This document shows positions 5,578-6,863 of a stretch of 6,863 bases of DNA, one piece after another. Positions within the stretch are counted from its first letter, which is position 1; each line of letters begins with the position of its first letter. The translations under genes were made by a program, and so were the position numbers. The stretch covers positions 1-6,863 of the forward strand of contig JAISML010000232.1 in the NCBI GenBank assembly GCA_031276775.1, given 5' to 3'. Origin of the DNA: Eubacteriales Family XIII. Incertae Sedis bacterium (lineage in GTDB: Bacteria; Bacillota; Clostridia; Peptostreptococcales; Anaerovoracaceae). Below the pieces are notes generated by a model. That model ran no database searches. It saw only the letters and a program-made list of their open reading frames with translations, and was not told the DNA's origin.

Positions 5578-6863
5578 ATGGATTACACAAATGAATTGAA
5601 AAGGAAGACCGTTTCCGCGGAGGAAGCCGTACTGTGCCTGCAAGACGGGGATTATGTCCACACCTACGGTACTTCGGTTGAGCCGGTATGCTTTTTGGAA
5701 AACCTCCGCTTGCTCAAGGGCAGACGAAAGAACATAACGGTCGTAAATTTTCTCGGCATGACGCCGTTCAAATATTATACGGACGAATCCTATCGCGGCG
5801 TCATCAACAACGAAAGCATGTTTTTCAGCAGATTCTGCGGCGAATCCCAAAAGATCGGCATGATCTCCTACATCCCAAATCATCTGCGCAACAGCGGATC
5901 GGATCGTTTTGATTATATGGATCAAAGGAGTTTGCCGATCAATGCCTACGTGATCTCCGCCGGACCGCCGGACAGGCACGGTTGTTTCAGCGCCGCGTCT
6001 GTCGGCATGTCAAACCGCGCCTTGGTCGCGCGGGCGGACAAGGTGATCCTCGAGATCAACGAAAACCTGCCAAGGACGTTCGGGGATTCGTTTATTCATA
6101 TCAGTGAAGTGGATCGCGTCTTTTGGGGCGACGGCAAGGTTCGGTATCTTCCGGAAGCGTCCGCGGACGAAACAGATCGGGCGATCGGAGGCTATATCGC
6201 GGAGATCGTCGAGGATGAATCCACCATCCAGTTGGGGATCGGCAGCATTCCGAATGCCGTCGCGGCTGCTTTGAAAGACAAAAAAGACCTCGGTGTGCAC
6301 ACGGAGATGTTGGGAGACGGGATTGTTCGTCTTTGCGAAGCCGGCGTCGTGACGAATCGAAAGAAGACGCATTATCCGGATCGGATCGTGACCTCATTTT
6401 CTTTCGGCACGAAAGCGGTATACGATTTTTTGGACGACAATCCGCTCGTGCTGCACCTCGACATTGCAAAAGTGAATTCGCCGTTTGAGATCGCGAAAAA
6501 CCGCAGGATGGTTTCCGTCAATACGACGCTTCGGATCGATCTGATGGGGCAATGCGCCTCTGAAGCGCTCGGCACGCTTCAGATCAGCGGCACGGGCGGA
6601 CAGACGGATACGGTCACGGGCGCAAAGATGTCTCCGGGCGGGAAATCGATCATCGCACTGCGCTCAACCGCCGAAGTCAAGGAGGAGGGTTCCGTAAAAC
6701 GGCGTATTTCCAAAATCGCTTCGGTACACGACGCCGGTACGGTGATCTCCCTGTTGCGCGCGGACGTCGATTTTGTCGTCACCGAATACGGGATCGCCTC
6801 GTTGCGCGGCGCTTCCACGAAAGAACGCGCGCGCTCCCTCATTGGCATTGCGCATCCCGATTT
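5578..6863 (+). CDS. Acetyl-CoA hydrolase / 4-hydroxybutyrate-type CoA-transferase (3' end outside window)
   Basis: 428 complete codons are visible and the frame is still open at the right edge. Relatives are usually about 430-450 residues long, so little is missing. Family landmarks in order are INAYVISAGPPDRHGCFS, then LEINENLPRTFGDSFIHISEVD, then IQLGIGSIPNAVAAALKDKKDLGVHTEMLGDG. These are followed by FGTKAVYDFLDDNP, ISGTGGQTDTVTGA with SPGGKSIIAL, and finally TEYGIASLRGASTKERARSLIGIAHPDF. Glu243 in GVHTEM is the expected catalytic glutamate that forms the glutamyl-CoA thioester. The common G-G-Q-V-D-F is G-G-Q-T-D-T here. Enzymes of this family move CoA between acetyl-CoA (or another acyl-CoA) and an acid such as acetate, butyrate, succinate or 4-hydroxybutyrate; some hydrolyse acetyl-CoA. 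It may use the acyl-CoA made by the upstream complex. The acid partner is not evident. Confidence 0.92.
   Translation, partial: MDYTNELKRKTVSAEEAVLCLQDGDYVHTYGTSVEPVCFLENLRLLKGRRKNITVVNFLGMTPFKYYTDESYRGVINNESMFFSRFCGESQKIGMISYIPNHLRNSGSDRFDYMDQRSLPINAYVISAGPPDRHGCFSAASVGMSNRALVARADKVILEINENLPRTFGDSFIHISEVDRVFWGDGKVRYLPEASADETDRAIGGYIAEIVEDESTIQLGIGSIPNAVAAALKDKKDLGVHTEMLGDGIVRLCEAGVVTNRKKTHYPDRIVTSFSFGTKAVYDFLDDNPLVLHLDIAKVNSPFEIAKNRRMVSVNTTLRIDLMGQCASEALGTLQISGTGGQTDTVTGAKMSPGGKSIIALRSTAEVKEEGSVKRRISKIASVHDAGTVISLLRADVDFVVTEYGIASLRGASTKERARSLIGIAHPD

Noticed and set aside
4227..5579. Long minus-strand open frame (450 codons) opposite the transporter
   Set aside because: Its product is highly charged and low in complexity (rich in R, D, E, H), with no recognisable domain. 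It mirrors the codon bias of the well-supported transporter on the other strand.
1..6863. CRISPR arrays, insertion sequences, tRNA/rRNA genes or prophage segments
   Set aside because: No spaced direct repeats, transposase-like frames, terminal inverted repeats or RNA-gene structures were seen; almost all of the window is explained by metabolic genes.

Overview
The window holds seven genes, all on the + strand, with short gaps and strong purine-rich Shine-Dalgarno sites (AGGAGG-type) before most starts. Base composition is balanced to moderately GC-rich. Together with the gene content, this suggests an anaerobic or facultative Bacillota (Clostridia-like) bacterium. That assignment is an inference from style: there is no rRNA or other phylogenetic marker here.

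Region 1 (1-2909) is a compact operon for a thiamine-diphosphate-dependent 2-oxoacid/acetoin dehydrogenase-type complex. It contains the C-terminal end of a lipoyl-domain protein (1-160), a stand-alone E2 acyltransferase catalytic domain (160-867), E1 alpha (934-1929, with a possible mini-ORF leader at 902-937) and E1 beta (1929-2909). The lipoyl/E2 and E1 alpha/E1 beta pairs overlap by one base. The swinging-arm domain and the E2 catalytic core are separate polypeptides, the E2 core has no room for a peripheral-subunit-binding domain, and no E3 (dihydrolipoamide dehydrogenase) is visible in the window.

Region 2 (2910-5480) starts with a GC-rich hairpin, followed by a zinc-dependent medium-chain NAD(H) alcohol/polyol dehydrogenase (3006-4046) and a 12-helix major facilitator transporter (4188-5480). 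A long, nearly perfect hairpin lies at 5491-5539. Region 3 (5578-6863) is an acetyl-CoA hydrolase / 4-hydroxybutyrate-type CoA-transferase, cut by the window edge probably just short of its C-terminus.

Read as one locus, the genes suggest a catabolic module. A transporter would bring in (or export) a small organic compound. The zinc dehydrogenase would oxidise a secondary alcohol to a ketone (for example a diol to an acetoin-like product). The E1/E2/lipoyl system would cleave or oxidatively decarboxylate it to an acyl-CoA, and the CoA-transferase would move the CoA to or from a carboxylic acid. The actual substrate cannot be read from the sequence. The most unusual features are the split E2, an E1 alpha active-site loop without the usual His-Gly signature, and the overlapping mini-ORF at the E1 alpha start.
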